Source of the DNA: Bacteroides finegoldii DSM 17565
GTDB taxonomy: Bacteria; Bacteroidota; Bacteroidia; Bacteroidales; Bacteroidaceae
Direction: 5' to 3'
DNA length: 64,000 bases
NCBI RefSeq assembly: GCF_000156195.1
Contig: NZ_GG688327.1
Location: 752 to 64,751, forward strand
Positions 45,438 to 54,992 of the stretch are shown in pieces. Each line of letters starts with the position of its first letter. The first letter of the stretch is position 1. Below the pieces are notes generated by a model, which did no database searches, was not told the origin of the DNA, and saw only the letters and a program-made list of their open reading frames with translations. A program made the position numbers and the translations under genes.

Positions 45438-48083
45438 ATGAGTGACGAAATCAACGAGATACCGGAAGGACATTCAGATTACAAACCGGCGGACGCACGG
45501 GACGAAAGCGTAAAACATCAGCTCACAGGCATGTACCAGAATTGGTTTCTGGACTATGCTTCGTACGTTATTTTGGAACGTGCCGTGCCTCATATCAACG
45601 ATGGTTTGAAGCCGGTACAACGCCGTATCCTACATTCCATGAAACGTCTGGACGACGGACGATATAACAAAGTGGCTAACATTGTGGGACACACCATGCA
45701 GTTCCACCCTCACGGTGATGCTTCTATCGGAGATGCCCTGGTACAGTTGGGACAGAAAGACCTGTTGATTGATTGTCAGGGTAACTGGGGTAATATCCTT
45801 ACCGGAGACGGCGCCGCTGCTCCCCGTTATATAGAAGCACGCTTGTCCAAGTTTGCGCTGGACGTTGTCTTCAATCCTAAAACAACTGAATGGAAACTTT
45901 CTTACGACGGACGAAACAAAGAACCGGTCACTCTTCCCGTGAAATTCCCGTTATTGCTGGCACAAGGTGTGGAAGGTATCGCCGTGGGACTTTCTTCCAA
46001 AATTCTACCGCATAACTTCAACGAACTTTGCGATGCCTCCATCAGTTATCTGCGTGGAGAGGAATTCCAATTGTATCCTGATTTCCAGACAGGAGGTTCT
46101 ATCGACGTAGCCAAATACAACGACGGAGAACGCGGCGGAGCGGTGAAAGTACGTGCCAAGATCACTAAGATTGATAATAAAACACTTGCTATCACAGAAA
46201 TTCCATACGGAAAGACGACTTCGACAGTGATCGACTCTATCTTGAAAGCTGTTGATAAAGGAAAGATCAAAATCCGTAAGGTAGACGACAACACGGCTGC
46301 CAACGTAGAGATACTGGTACATCTTGCGCCCGGCACTTCTTCGGACAGGACTATCGATGCACTGTATGCATTCACTGATTGCGAAGTAAGCATTTCCCCC
46401 AACTGTTGTGTCATTGATGACAGCAAGCCACATTTCCTAACCATCAGTAAAGTACTGAAAAAGTCGGCAGACAACACGTTGGATTTACTGAAGCAGGAAC
46501 TGGAAATCAAGAAAGGCGAAATACTGGAAGCATTGCATTTCGCCTCACTCGAAAAAATATTCATCGAAGAGCGTATCTATAAAGACAAAGAGTTCGAGCA
46601 GTCCAAAGACATGGATGCAGCCTGCGAACATATCGACAAGCGTCTGACACCTTACTATCCGCAGTTTATCCGTGAAGTGACCAAAGAGGATATCCTCAAG
46701 CTGATGGAAATCAAAATGGGACGTATCCTGAAATTCAATTCAGACAAGGCGGATGAACTGATCGCCAAGATGAAAGAGGAAATTGCCGAGATTGATAACC
46801 ATCTGGCTCACATCGTAGATTATACCGTCAACTGGTATCAAATGCTGAAGAACAAATACGGCAAGAATTTCCCGCGCCGCACGGAACTCCGGAACTTCGA
46901 CACCATCGAAGCTGCCAAAGTAGTGGAAGCGAACGAAAAACTTTATATCAACCGTGAAGAAGGATTCATCGGAACAAGTTTGAAGAAAGATGAATTCGTG
47001 GCATGCTGTTCGGATATTGACGACGTTATCATCTTCTTCCGCGACGGTAAATATATTGTTACTCCCGTCGCCGATAAGAAGTTTGTCGGTAAAAACGTGC
47101 TCTATGTCAATGTATTCAAGAAGAACGACAAGCGCACGATTTACAACGTGGCCTACCGTGACGGAAAAGAAGGGACAACGTATGTCAAACGCTTCGCTGT
47201 AACCTCCGTTGTCCGCGACCGTGAATACGATGTCACTCAAGGAACTCCGGACTCACGTATCACTTATTTCAGTGCCAATCCGAACGGGGAGGCCGAAATC
47301 ATCAAGGTGACACTGAAACCGAACCCGCGTGTCCGCCGTATTATCTTTGAACAGGACTTTAGCGAAGTAGGTATCAAAGGAAGACAGGCACGAGGCATTA
47401 TCCTCACCCGGCTTCCGGTGCATAAGATCGCCTTGAAACAGAGAGGCGGTTCTACTCTCGGAGGACGTAAAGTCTGGTTTGATCGAGATATACTCCGCCT
47501 CAACTACGACGGAAGGGGAGAATATCTCGGAGAATTCCAAAGCGAGGATACCATATTGGTTGTCTTGAACAACGGTGACTTCTATACCAGCAACTTCGAC
47601 CTGAGCAACCATTACGAAGATAATGTAAGTATTGTCGAGAAGTTCGATCCCAACAAGGTATGGACCGCCGCACTATATGATGCAGACCAACAGAATTATC
47701 CATATTTGAAACGTTTCTGCTTTGAAGGTTCCAACCGCAAGCAGAACTATCTGGGAGAGAATAAGAACAATCGCCTTATTCTGCTGACGGACGAGTACTA
47801 TCCGCGCCTGGAAGTTATATTCGGAGGACACGATAGCTTCCGTGATCCGCTGGAGATTGAAGCCGAAGAATTTATCGCAGTCAAAGGTTTCAAAGCGAAA
47901 GGCAAACGTATCACCACCTACGCAGTGGAAACTATTAACGAGCTGGAACCTACCCGCTTCCCCGAGCCTGTACAAGAAACTCAGGAGGAGCCGGAAGAAG
48001 AACCGGAAAACTTGGATCCGGATAGCGACAAAAGCGAGAGCGATATTATTGATGAGATCACGGGGCAGATGAAGTTATTCTGA
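45438..48083 (+). CDS. parC: DNA topoisomerase IV subunit A (ParC-type)
   Basis: From the ATG at 45438 the protein has 881 residues. The breakage-reunion domain holds the catalytic Tyr131 in Ala-Pro-Arg-Tyr-Ile-Glu-Ala and the His-Pro-His-Gly-Asp-Ala-Ser quinolone-region motif. A beta-pinwheel C-terminal domain and a Glu/Asp-rich tail follow. The enzyme separates linked chromosomes with subunit B, whose gene is not in the window. The longer start at 45396 would overlap the probable promoter. The stop shares a base with the next start (TGATG). GyrA is the alternative but the length and tail fit ParC better. Confidence 0.88.
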   Translation: MSDEINEIPEGHSDYKPADARDESVKHQLTGMYQNWFLDYASYVILERAVPHINDGLKPVQRRILHSMKRLDDGRYNKVANIVGHTMQFHPHGDASIGDALVQLGQKDLLIDCQGNWGNILTGDGAAAPRYIEARLSKFALDVVFNPKTTEWKLSYDGRNKEPVTLPVKFPLLLAQGVEGIAVGLSSKILPHNFNELCDASISYLRGEEFQLYPDFQTGGSIDVAKYNDGERGGAVKVRAKITKIDNKTLAITEIPYGKTTSTVIDSILKAVDKGKIKIRKVDDNTAANVEILVHLAPGTSSDRTIDALYAFTDCEVSISPNCCVIDDSKPHFLTISKVLKKSADNTLDLLKQELEIKKGEILEALHFASLEKIFIEERIYKDKEFEQSKDMDAACEHIDKRLTPYYPQFIREVTKEDILKLMEIKMGRILKFNSDKADELIAKMKEEIAEIDNHLAHIVDYTVNWYQMLKNKYGKNFPRRTELRNFDTIEAAKVVEANEKLYINREEGFIGTSLKKDEFVACCSDIDDVIIFFRDGKYIVTPVADKKFVGKNVLYVNVFKKNDKRTIYNVAYRDGKEGTTYVKRFAVTSVVRDREYDVTQGTPDSRITYFSANPNGEAEIIKVTLKPNPRVRRIIFEQDFSEVGIKGRQARGIILTRLPVHKIALKQRGGSTLGGRKVWFDRDILRLNYDGRGEYLGEFQSEDTILVVLNNGDFYTSNFDLSNHYEDNVSIVEKFDPNKVWTAALYDADQQNYPYLKRFCFEGSNRKQNYLGENKNNRLILLTDEYYPRLEVIFGGHDSFRDPLEIEAEEFIAVKGFKAKGKRITTYAVETINELEPTRFPEPVQETQEEPEEEPENLDPDSDKSESDIIDEITGQMKLF

Positions 48084-48946
48084 TGAAGAAAAAAATACTA
48101 TATCTAGGGCTGGCAGGATGCATCCTGTTCGCCCTTTGCACAAGATTACAAGCGCAGGCAGACAGTCTGCTGATTCATCGTTATGTAACACGTGCTACGA
48201 TGTACGGTGTCGGATTCACGAACGTGTTTGATACTTATCTTTCGCCTCAGGAATACAAAGGAATCGATTTCCGTGTTTCCCGCGAAACAATCCGTATGAC
48301 CAAGCTTTTTGACGGGAATGTGTCTGTACAGAATTTCTTTCAGGCGGATATAGGCTATACGCACAACCGAGCCGACAACAACAATACATTTTCCGGATTG
48401 GTTAACTGGAACTACGGGCTCCATTATCAGTTCCGTCTGACAGAGAACTTCAAACTGTTGGCAGGAGGATTGCTAGACGCCAACGGAGGTTTTGTCTACA
48501 ATCTTCGGAACACAAACAACCCGGCTTCGGCACGAGCATATATCAATCTGGATGCATCGGGAATGGCTATCTGGCATCTGAAAATCAAACGTTATCCGGT
48601 AGTATTGCGCTATCAAGTGAATTTGCCGGTAATGGGAGTCATGTTTTCCCCCCATTACGGACAATCTTATTATGAGATTTTCTCACTGGGAAATGCCGGA
48701 GGAGTCATCAAATTCACTTCTTTACATAACCAGCCTTCGCTACGGCAAATGCTTTCCGTCGACTTTCCTATAGGATATACTAAAATGCGTTTCAGCTATC
48801 TGGCGGATTTGCAGCAGTCCAATGTAAACAATATCAAGACGCACACCTACTCACATGTGTTTATGGTAGGCTTTGTGAAAGAATTATACCGCATCCGAAA
48901 CAAAAAAGGAGCCAGTGTTCTACCGTCATCGGTAAGAGCTTATTAA
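48083..48946 (+). CDS. DUF3316 family exported protein
   Basis: A 287-residue protein with a signal peptide of about 26 and alternating beta strands through the rest, like a small outer-membrane barrel. I recognise the family as DUF3316, of unknown function. It is translationally coupled to parC by a TGATG overlap. A GAGAGTTGA-type repeat begins at its stop codon. Confidence 0.78.
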   Translation: MKKKILYLGLAGCILFALCTRLQAQADSLLIHRYVTRATMYGVGFTNVFDTYLSPQEYKGIDFRVSRETIRMTKLFDGNVSVQNFFQADIGYTHNRADNNNTFSGLVNWNYGLHYQFRLTENFKLLAGGLLDANGGFVYNLRNTNNPASARAYINLDASGMAIWHLKIKRYPVVLRYQVNLPVMGVMFSPHYGQSYYEIFSLGNAGGVIKFTSLHNQPSLRQMLSVDFPIGYTKMRFSYLADLQQSNVNNIKTHTYSHVFMVGFVKELYRIRNKKGASVLPSSVRAY

Positions 48947-48977
48947 GTTGAGAGTTGAAAATTGAGAGTTGAGAGTT
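48945..48977 (+). repeat. Copy of the GAGAGTTGA-type repeat
   Basis: A 33-nt stretch matches 29148-29180 (inside the SpoIID gene) at all but two or three positions. It begins at the DUF3316 stop codon and ends 15 bp before the S41 peptidase start. Only one arm is present here, so no hairpin forms. Confidence 0.75.
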
Positions 48978-48992
48978 AATACAAGATTAAGA

Positions 48993-50054
48993 ATGAGAAA
49001 TAATATTAGACAAATGCTTTGGCTGCTCTGTTGTCTTCCGGTAGTGACCGGATGTATCAGGGAAGAGGAATATGCCAATGATCCTGTAGGAAACTTCGAG
49101 CAACTATGGAAGATTATTGATGAACGGTATTGTTTTCTGGAAGAGAAAGGCATTGATTGGGACGCTGTTCACGACAAGTATGGAAAACTGGTGAAACCCG
49201 GAATTTCGGATGACGACCTGTTTGATATACTAAGTCAAATGCTATATGAGTTGAAAGACGGGCACGTCAACCTCTCCTCCTCCAGTCGTATCTCATATTA
49301 CGATGCCTGGTATCAAGGATATCCTTGGAACTATAGAGAGGATATCTTATACAATTACTATTTGGGAAGTGCCAGTTCCGGTTATCGTACATCTGCTGGT
49401 TTGAAATATAAAATATTCGATAATAATATAGGTTATATCCGCTACGAAAGTTTTAGTGCCGGAGTTGGAGACGGTAATTTAGACCATGTACTCGATTATT
49501 TGAAACTCTGCAACGGATTAATCATTGATGTACGCGACAACGGAGGAGGAAACCTGACTAATTCCACCCGTATTGCCGCCCGTTTCACCAACGAAAAGAC
49601 ATTGACCGGATATATCCAGCACAAAACCGGTCCGGGACATAATGACTTTTCTGAAATGGAGCCGATCTACCTGGAACCCTCTAATAGCATCCGTTGGCAG
49701 AAAAAAGTGGTTTTACTTACCAATCGTCGTTGCTACAGTGCCACAAACGATTTTGTGAATGCCATGCACAGTCTAAACAACGATAACGAAGAGCAAAGAA
49801 TATTTCAGGTAGGTGACCAAACCGGAGGAGGTTCCGGGCTACCTTTCTCTTCAGAATTACCCAATGGTTGGAGTGTTCGCTTCTCAGCCAGTCCTCACTT
49901 TAACAAGTATAAAAAGCCTCTGGAAAATGGAATAGAGCCAGATGTATACGTAAATATGGATAAGATTCTGGAAGAGGGAATAGAGCATGGAGATGCAGAA
50001 TCACAAAAGAAGGATGCACTGATTGAAAGGGCATTTGAAATATTAAGTGAATAA
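48993..50054 (+). CDS. S41 family (C-terminal processing) peptidase, lipoprotein
   Basis: From the ATG at 48993 the protein has 353 residues with a lipobox ending at Cys21. A small helical N-terminal domain is followed by the S41 protease core with Asp-Asn-Gly-Gly-Gly-Asn near 190 and the nucleophile Ser249 in Cys-Tyr-Ser-Ala-Thr-Asn-Asp-Phe. A PDZ domain is not clearly seen. It probably cleaves peptides or proteins in the periplasm. A TTG start at 48969 would be encoded by the repeat and is less likely. Confidence 0.87.
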   Translation: MRNNIRQMLWLLCCLPVVTGCIREEEYANDPVGNFEQLWKIIDERYCFLEEKGIDWDAVHDKYGKLVKPGISDDDLFDILSQMLYELKDGHVNLSSSSRISYYDAWYQGYPWNYREDILYNYYLGSASSGYRTSAGLKYKIFDNNIGYIRYESFSAGVGDGNLDHVLDYLKLCNGLIIDVRDNGGGNLTNSTRIAARFTNEKTLTGYIQHKTGPGHNDFSEMEPIYLEPSNSIRWQKKVVLLTNRRCYSATNDFVNAMHSLNNDNEEQRIFQVGDQTGGGSGLPFSSELPNGWSVRFSASPHFNKYKKPLENGIEPDVYVNMDKILEEGIEHGDAESQKKDALIERAFEILSE

Positions 50055-50070
50055 CTTTATTACCGAATTA

Positions 50071-50101
50071 TTTGTTAAATCAGAAAATCTTCCTATCTTT
50101 G
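50071..50101 (+). promoter_or_regulatory. Consensus Bacteroides promoter for tRNA-Leu
   Basis: TTTG at 50071-50074, a 19-nt spacer and TATCTTTG at 50094-50101 match the full primary-sigma consensus. The tRNA begins 26 bp downstream of the -7 element. Confidence 0.78.
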
Positions 50102-50126
50102 CACCGCTAAACAAAAAGCTACACAT

Positions 50127-50208
50127 GCGGATGTGGCGTAATTGGTAGCCGCGCCAGACTTAGGATCTGGTGCCGTGAGGCGTGTAGGTTCGAGTCCTAT
50201 CATCCGCA
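50127..50208 (+). tRNA. tRNA-Leu (anticodon UAG)
   Basis: An 82-nt tRNA. The acceptor stem pairs 50127-50133 with 50201-50207 perfectly; the anticodon stem is 50154-50158 with 50166-50170, giving a seven-base loop with anticodon TAG at 50161-50163. The variable arm and the T arm (GGTTCGAGTCC type) are normal. CCA is not encoded. Confidence 0.96.
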
Positions 50209-50223
50209 CATTAAAAGACAGCA

Positions 50224-50254
50224 GCCTTCAAGAACTTTTCTTGAGGGCTTTTTT
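50224..50254 (+). terminator. Intrinsic terminator after tRNA-Leu
   Basis: An 11-bp stem with one G-T pair (50224-50234 with 50238-50248) is followed by six Ts. It separates the tRNA from the beta-1,2-glucan locus. Confidence 0.82.
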
Positions 50255-50291
50255 GTTAAAAACAAGTATTCTTCCCTTTTTCATAATCTTT

Positions 50292-50324
50292 TTTGAGTTT
50301 GGTTTGTTTCCTTTGTTACTTTCG
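50292..50324 (+). promoter_or_regulatory. Putative promoter for the beta-1,2-glucan locus
   Basis: TTTG at 50292-50295 and TACTTTCG at 50317-50324 resemble the consensus with one mismatch and 21-nt spacing. The susC start is 43 bp downstream. A weak match is expected for an inducible locus. Confidence 0.4.
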
Positions 50325-50367
50325 CCGACAGGCGACAGAATAGATACTTCAACCTAAATAGTAACAA

Positions 50368-53300
50368 ATGGAAAAATTTAATGCAATGAGGACTAGACTT
50401 TCACAACATCTTCAGACAAAAGCCATCAGGCTAAAGGGCTTCATTATGCTCACTTGCCTGTTACTAGGTTCTATCTCTGCCTTTGCACAAACAAAGACGG
50501 TGACAGGAACGGTAACAGATGCCGCCAATGAGCCGTTGATCGGTGCATCGGTACTCGTACAAGGGACTTCTACCGGAACCATTACGGATATGGACGGTAA
50601 ATATTCAATCTCCGTCACTCCGGAGGATGTATTGGTGTTTTCATACGTGGGAATGACTACACAGAGTATCAAAGTAGGAACACAAAGCATAATTAACGTC
50701 ACCCTAAAAGAAGACTCGCAAGTACTAGCCGAAACAGTCGTTATCGGATACGGTAGTGCAAAGAAAAGAGATCTGACAGGTTCCATCACCAACGTCAAAG
50801 GAGAAGAAATAGCCAATAAACCGGCTATGAACCCACTTTCTTCCTTACAGGGAAAAGTGGCAGGTGTGCAGATTGTAAACTCAGGACGAGCCGGAGCCGA
50901 TCCGGAAATCCGTATCCGTGGTACAAACTCCATCAATGGATATAAACCGCTGTACATTGTCGACGGTTTATTCAATGATAATATCAACTTCCTTAATCCG
51001 GAAGATATCGAGTCGATGGAGATTCTGAAAGACCCGTCGTCCCTAGCCATCTTTGGTGTTCGTGGTGCAAACGGTGTTATCATCATCACCACCAAGAAAG
51101 CAAAAGAAGGACAGACCTTGGTCAATATAAATACTTCTTTCGGCTTCAAGAAAGTGGTGGACAAAGTAAAATTAGTCAATGGCCCGCAATTCAAAGAGCT
51201 GTATAGCGAACAGCTTGCCAACCAGAAAGATGACCCGTTCGATTACACCGGCTGGGACGCCAACACCGATTGGCAGGATGAAATCTTCCAGACTGCCTTT
51301 ATCACGAACAATAATATCAGTATCACAGGAGCTTCTCCCAAACATAGTTTCTATCTGGGTGTCGGCTACTCTTACGAACAAGGCAACATCGAACATGAGA
51401 AATTCAGCAAGGTGACCATCAATGCCAGCAATGATTATAAAATCACCGACTTCCTGAAAGTAGGTTTCCAATTCAACGGCGCACGCCTTCTACCTGCCGA
51501 CTCGAAACAGGTGTTAGGTGCTCTCCGCTCCACTCCTATCGCTCCGGTATATAACGACGAGTATGGATTATACAGCGCTTTGCCCAATTTTCAGAAAGCA
51601 CAGATCAACAACCCTATGGTAGATGTCGATTTAAAAGCGAACACAACGAAAGCCGAAAACTATCGCGCATCGGGTAATGTCTATGGCGAAGTGGACTTCC
51701 TGAAACATTTTACCTTCAAAGCGACGTTCTCTATGGACTACGCTTCCAACAACGGACGTACCTATACTCCTATCATAAAAGTATACGACTCTACCGTCAA
51801 AGGAGATGTTTCCACTTTGGGAACAGGTAAAACAGAAGTCAGCCAGTTCAAGGAAAACGAGACGAAAGTACAGAGTGACTATGTGCTGACCTATACCAAC
51901 AGTTTCGACAACGGCAATCATAACCTGACAGCCACTGCCGGCTTTACCACTTATTATAACTCACTAAGCCGCCTGGACGGAGCGCGCAAACAAGGAGTAG
52001 GCCTTGTGATTCCGGACGATCCGGATAAATGGTTCGTCAGTATCGGAGATGCCGCTACGGCAACCAATGGAAGTACCCAATGGGAACGCAGTACCGTGTC
52101 TATGCTTGCACGGGTCATCTACAACTATAAAGGGAAATATCTGTTCAACGGGTCATTCCGTCGGGACGGTTCTTCCGCATTCTCTTATACAGGCAATGAG
52201 TGGCAGAATTTCTTCTCGCTAGGTGGCGGTTGGCTGATGACCGAAGAAGAATTCATGAAGGACATCAAGTGGCTGGATATGTTGAAGATTAAGGCCTCTT
52301 ACGGAACATTGGGAAATCAGAATCTGGACAAGGCCTATCCTGCTGAACCGCTATTGACCAATGCCTATTCGGCCGTATTCGGTAAGCCGTCCATCATTTA
52401 TCCGGGATATCAACTTGCCTATTTGCCTAATCCTACCCTCCGCTGGGAAAAAGTAGAGGCATGGGAAGCCGGATTTGAAACGAATATGCTTCGCAACCGC
52501 TTGCATTTCGAAGGTGTATATTATATGAAGAACACTAAAGATTTGCTTGCTGAAGTTCCCGGAATCTCCGGAACAATGCCCGGTATCGGTAACTTGGGAC
52601 GGATTCAGAATAAAGGTGTGGAAATGGCAATCACCTGGCGCGACCAGATCGGTGAATGGGGATATTCCGTCAGCGCCAACCTTACTACAATCAAGAATAA
52701 AGTAAAAAGCCTTGTTCAGGACGGTTATTCCATCATTGCCGGAGATAAACAGCAAAGTTACACAATGGCAGGTTATCCTATCGGATACTTCTATGGCTAT
52801 AAGGTAGCGGGAGTCTATCAATCGGAAGCCGATATCAAATCGTCTCCTGAGAATACACTTGCTACAGTTACTCCCGGTGACTTGAAATTCGCCGACGTCA
52901 ATAACGACGGAAAGATCACTCCCGCAGACCGTACCATGATAGGTGATCCGACACCGAATGTCACTTACGGTTTCTCGCTCGGCGTGGATTACAAGAACTG
53001 GTCTTTTGGTATCGATATGATGGGACAAGGCGGAAACCAGATCTTCCGTACATGGGACAACTATAACTTTGCCCAGTTCAACTATCTGGCACAACGCATG
53101 GACCGCTGGCACGGAGAAGGAACATCCAACAGCCAACCGTTATTGAACTCCAAACATTCCATCAATACGTTGAATTCTGAATACTACATCGAAGACGGCA
53201 AGTTCTTCCGTATCCGTAACGTACAGTTGGCATACTCTTTCGACAAGAGCCTGCTCGCAAAGATACGTCTGCAAGCCCTGAAAGTCTATGTCAACATTCA

Positions 53301-53433
53301 GAACCTGAAGACATGGAAACATAACACCGGCTATACTCCCGAGCTGGGTGGTACCGCCACCGCATTCGGAGTGGACAACGGCAGTTATCCCGTACCGGCA
53401 GTCTACACCTTCGGAATCAACTTAACCTTTTAA
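50368..53433 (+). CDS. SusC-like TonB-dependent receptor of the beta-1,2-glucan locus
   Basis: A 1021-residue outer-membrane receptor with a signal peptide of about 40. A carboxypeptidase-D-like domain (about 42-125) is followed by the plug (130-255) with the Ile-Arg-Ile-Arg-Gly-Thr-Asn-Ser-Ile-Asn-Gly and Pro-Leu-Tyr-Ile-Val-Asp-Gly motifs of SusC proteins, then a 22-strand-type barrel. It imports beta-1,2-glucan oligosaccharides together with SusD. There is no extra N-terminal signalling domain, so it is not controlled by an anti-sigma factor of the usual type. The SusD gene follows after 12 bp. Confidence 0.93.
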   Translation: MEKFNAMRTRLSQHLQTKAIRLKGFIMLTCLLLGSISAFAQTKTVTGTVTDAANEPLIGASVLVQGTSTGTITDMDGKYSISVTPEDVLVFSYVGMTTQSIKVGTQSIINVTLKEDSQVLAETVVIGYGSAKKRDLTGSITNVKGEEIANKPAMNPLSSLQGKVAGVQIVNSGRAGADPEIRIRGTNSINGYKPLYIVDGLFNDNINFLNPEDIESMEILKDPSSLAIFGVRGANGVIIITTKKAKEGQTLVNINTSFGFKKVVDKVKLVNGPQFKELYSEQLANQKDDPFDYTGWDANTDWQDEIFQTAFITNNNISITGASPKHSFYLGVGYSYEQGNIEHEKFSKVTINASNDYKITDFLKVGFQFNGARLLPADSKQVLGALRSTPIAPVYNDEYGLYSALPNFQKAQINNPMVDVDLKANTTKAENYRASGNVYGEVDFLKHFTFKATFSMDYASNNGRTYTPIIKVYDSTVKGDVSTLGTGKTEVSQFKENETKVQSDYVLTYTNSFDNGNHNLTATAGFTTYYNSLSRLDGARKQGVGLVIPDDPDKWFVSIGDAATATNGSTQWERSTVSMLARVIYNYKGKYLFNGSFRRDGSSAFSYTGNEWQNFFSLGGGWLMTEEEFMKDIKWLDMLKIKASYGTLGNQNLDKAYPAEPLLTNAYSAVFGKPSIIYPGYQLAYLPNPTLRWEKVEAWEAGFETNMLRNRLHFEGVYYMKNTKDLLAEVPGISGTMPGIGNLGRIQNKGVEMAITWRDQIGEWGYSVSANLTTIKNKVKSLVQDGYSIIAGDKQQSYTMAGYPIGYFYGYKVAGVYQSEADIKSSPENTLATVTPGDLKFADVNNDGKITPADRTMIGDPTPNVTYGFSLGVDYKNWSFGIDMMGQGGNQIFRTWDNYNFAQFNYLAQRMDRWHGEGTSNSQPLLNSKHSINTLNSEYYIEDGKFFRIRNVQLAYSFDKSLLAKIRLQALKVYVNIQNLKTWKHNTGYTPELGGTATAFGVDNGSYPVPAVYTFGINLTF

Positions 53434-53445
53434 AACGATAATTGT

Positions 53446-54978
53446 ATGAAACTGGATAAATATATATTTTCAACCTTTATTGCCGCTACCACACTGCTTC
53501 TGAGCAGTTGCAGCGACTTTCTGGACCGTAGTCCGCAAGGACAGTTCACAGAAGATGACAATCCGAACGCACTAGTGAACGGTAAGATCTATAATGTATA
53601 CACCATGATGCGTAGCTTCGACGTAACCTCCGGTACACCCGCCTTCGCCATCCACAGTTTCCGCTCCGAAGATGCGGAGAAAGGAAGTCTTGCCAGCGAC
53701 GGTTCCGATGTGGCCGAAATGTACGACGACTTCATCTACACTCCTTCCAATGGTCAGCTAGGTGCTTATTGGGGCAAAAATTACGCCATCATCTATCAAT
53801 GTAATGACATTCTCAACGCTATCGCCGAAAAGGAAACAACGGGACAGACGGAAAGCGAAGACATCATCAATAAAGGAGAAGCCTCCTTCTTCCGTGCTTA
53901 TTATTACTTCAATCTAGTAAGAGCCTTCGGTGAAGTGCCTTTGGTGACTTATAAAATCAACGACGCTTCGGAGGCCAATATTCCGAAAACGACCGCTGAT
54001 AAGATATACGAGCAAATAGACCGCGACCTGAAAACAGCGGAAGAGTCATTGCCTGAAACATGGAGTTCCGATTATACAGGACGGCTGACTTGGGGAGCTG
54101 CACGTTCTTTACACGCGCGTACCTATATGATGCGTAACGATTGGGACAATATGTACACCGCCTCCACCGACGTAATCAAGAAAGGCCTTTATAACCTGAA
54201 CACCCCGTACAATAAGATATTCACAGACGAAGGTGAAAATAACAGCGGCTCCATATTCGAACTGCAATGTACCGCTACTGCGGCCCTACCGCAAAGCGAT
54301 ATTATCGGTAGCCAGTTCTGCGAAGTACAAGGTGTTCGTGGAGCCGATCAGTGGGATTTAGGCTGGGGATGGAACATGGCAACCGAACATATGGCGGAGG
54401 CATACGAACCGGGCGATCCGCGTAAGAATGCCACTCTGCTTTATTTCCGCCATTCGGACAGCGACCCCATCACTCCGGAGAATACGAACGAGCCTTACGG
54501 CGAATCTCCTGTTTCTCCGGCGATAGGCGCCTACTTCAACAAGAAAGCATACACTGACCCGGCTTTGCGTAAAGAATATAGCAATAAGGGCTTTTGGGTA
54601 AACATTCGTCTGATCCGTTATGCGGATGTATTATTGATGGGAGCCGAATCAGCCAACGAAAAAGGAATTCCGGGAGAAGCTATCGACTACCTGGAGCAAG
54701 TTCGTGCACGTGCCAGAGGTTCTAATGCCAATATACTGCCCAAAGTGACAACTACCGATCAAGGAGAGTTGCGCGAGGCCATCCGTCACGAACGCCGTGT
54801 GGAACTGGGAATGGAATTCGACCGTTTCTATGACCTTGTCCGTTGGGGGATTGCCAAAGATGTGTTGCACGCGGCAGGAAAATTAAATTACCAGGATAAG
54901 AACGCCTTGCTTCCACTTCCGCAGACGGAAATTGATAAATCAAAAGGAGTATTGGTACAAAATCCGGATTATCTATAA
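53446..54978 (+). CDS. SusD-like glycan-binding lipoprotein of the beta-1,2-glucan locus
   Basis: A 510-residue lipoprotein (Cys22 after Leu-Leu-Ser-Ser). The TPR-rich SusD/RagB fold is shown by the Tyr-Tyr-Phe-Asn-Leu-Val-Arg-Ala-Phe-Gly-Glu-Val-Pro motif near 150 and the C-terminal Glu-Arg-Arg-Val-Glu-Leu-Gly and Phe-Asp-Arg-Phe-Tyr-Asp-Leu-Val-Arg-Trp motifs. It caps the SusC receptor and captures glucan chains at the surface. The GH3 gene follows after 14 bp. Confidence 0.94.
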   Translation: MKLDKYIFSTFIAATTLLLSSCSDFLDRSPQGQFTEDDNPNALVNGKIYNVYTMMRSFDVTSGTPAFAIHSFRSEDAEKGSLASDGSDVAEMYDDFIYTPSNGQLGAYWGKNYAIIYQCNDILNAIAEKETTGQTESEDIINKGEASFFRAYYYFNLVRAFGEVPLVTYKINDASEANIPKTTADKIYEQIDRDLKTAEESLPETWSSDYTGRLTWGAARSLHARTYMMRNDWDNMYTASTDVIKKGLYNLNTPYNKIFTDEGENNSGSIFELQCTATAALPQSDIIGSQFCEVQGVRGADQWDLGWGWNMATEHMAEAYEPGDPRKNATLLYFRHSDSDPITPENTNEPYGESPVSPAIGAYFNKKAYTDPALRKEYSNKGFWVNIRLIRYADVLLMGAESANEKGIPGEAIDYLEQVRARARGSNANILPKVTTTDQGELREAIRHERRVELGMEFDRFYDLVRWGIAKDVLHAAGKLNYQDKNALLPLPQTEIDKSKGVLVQNPDYL

Positions 54979-54992
54979 ATAAATATAATAAC

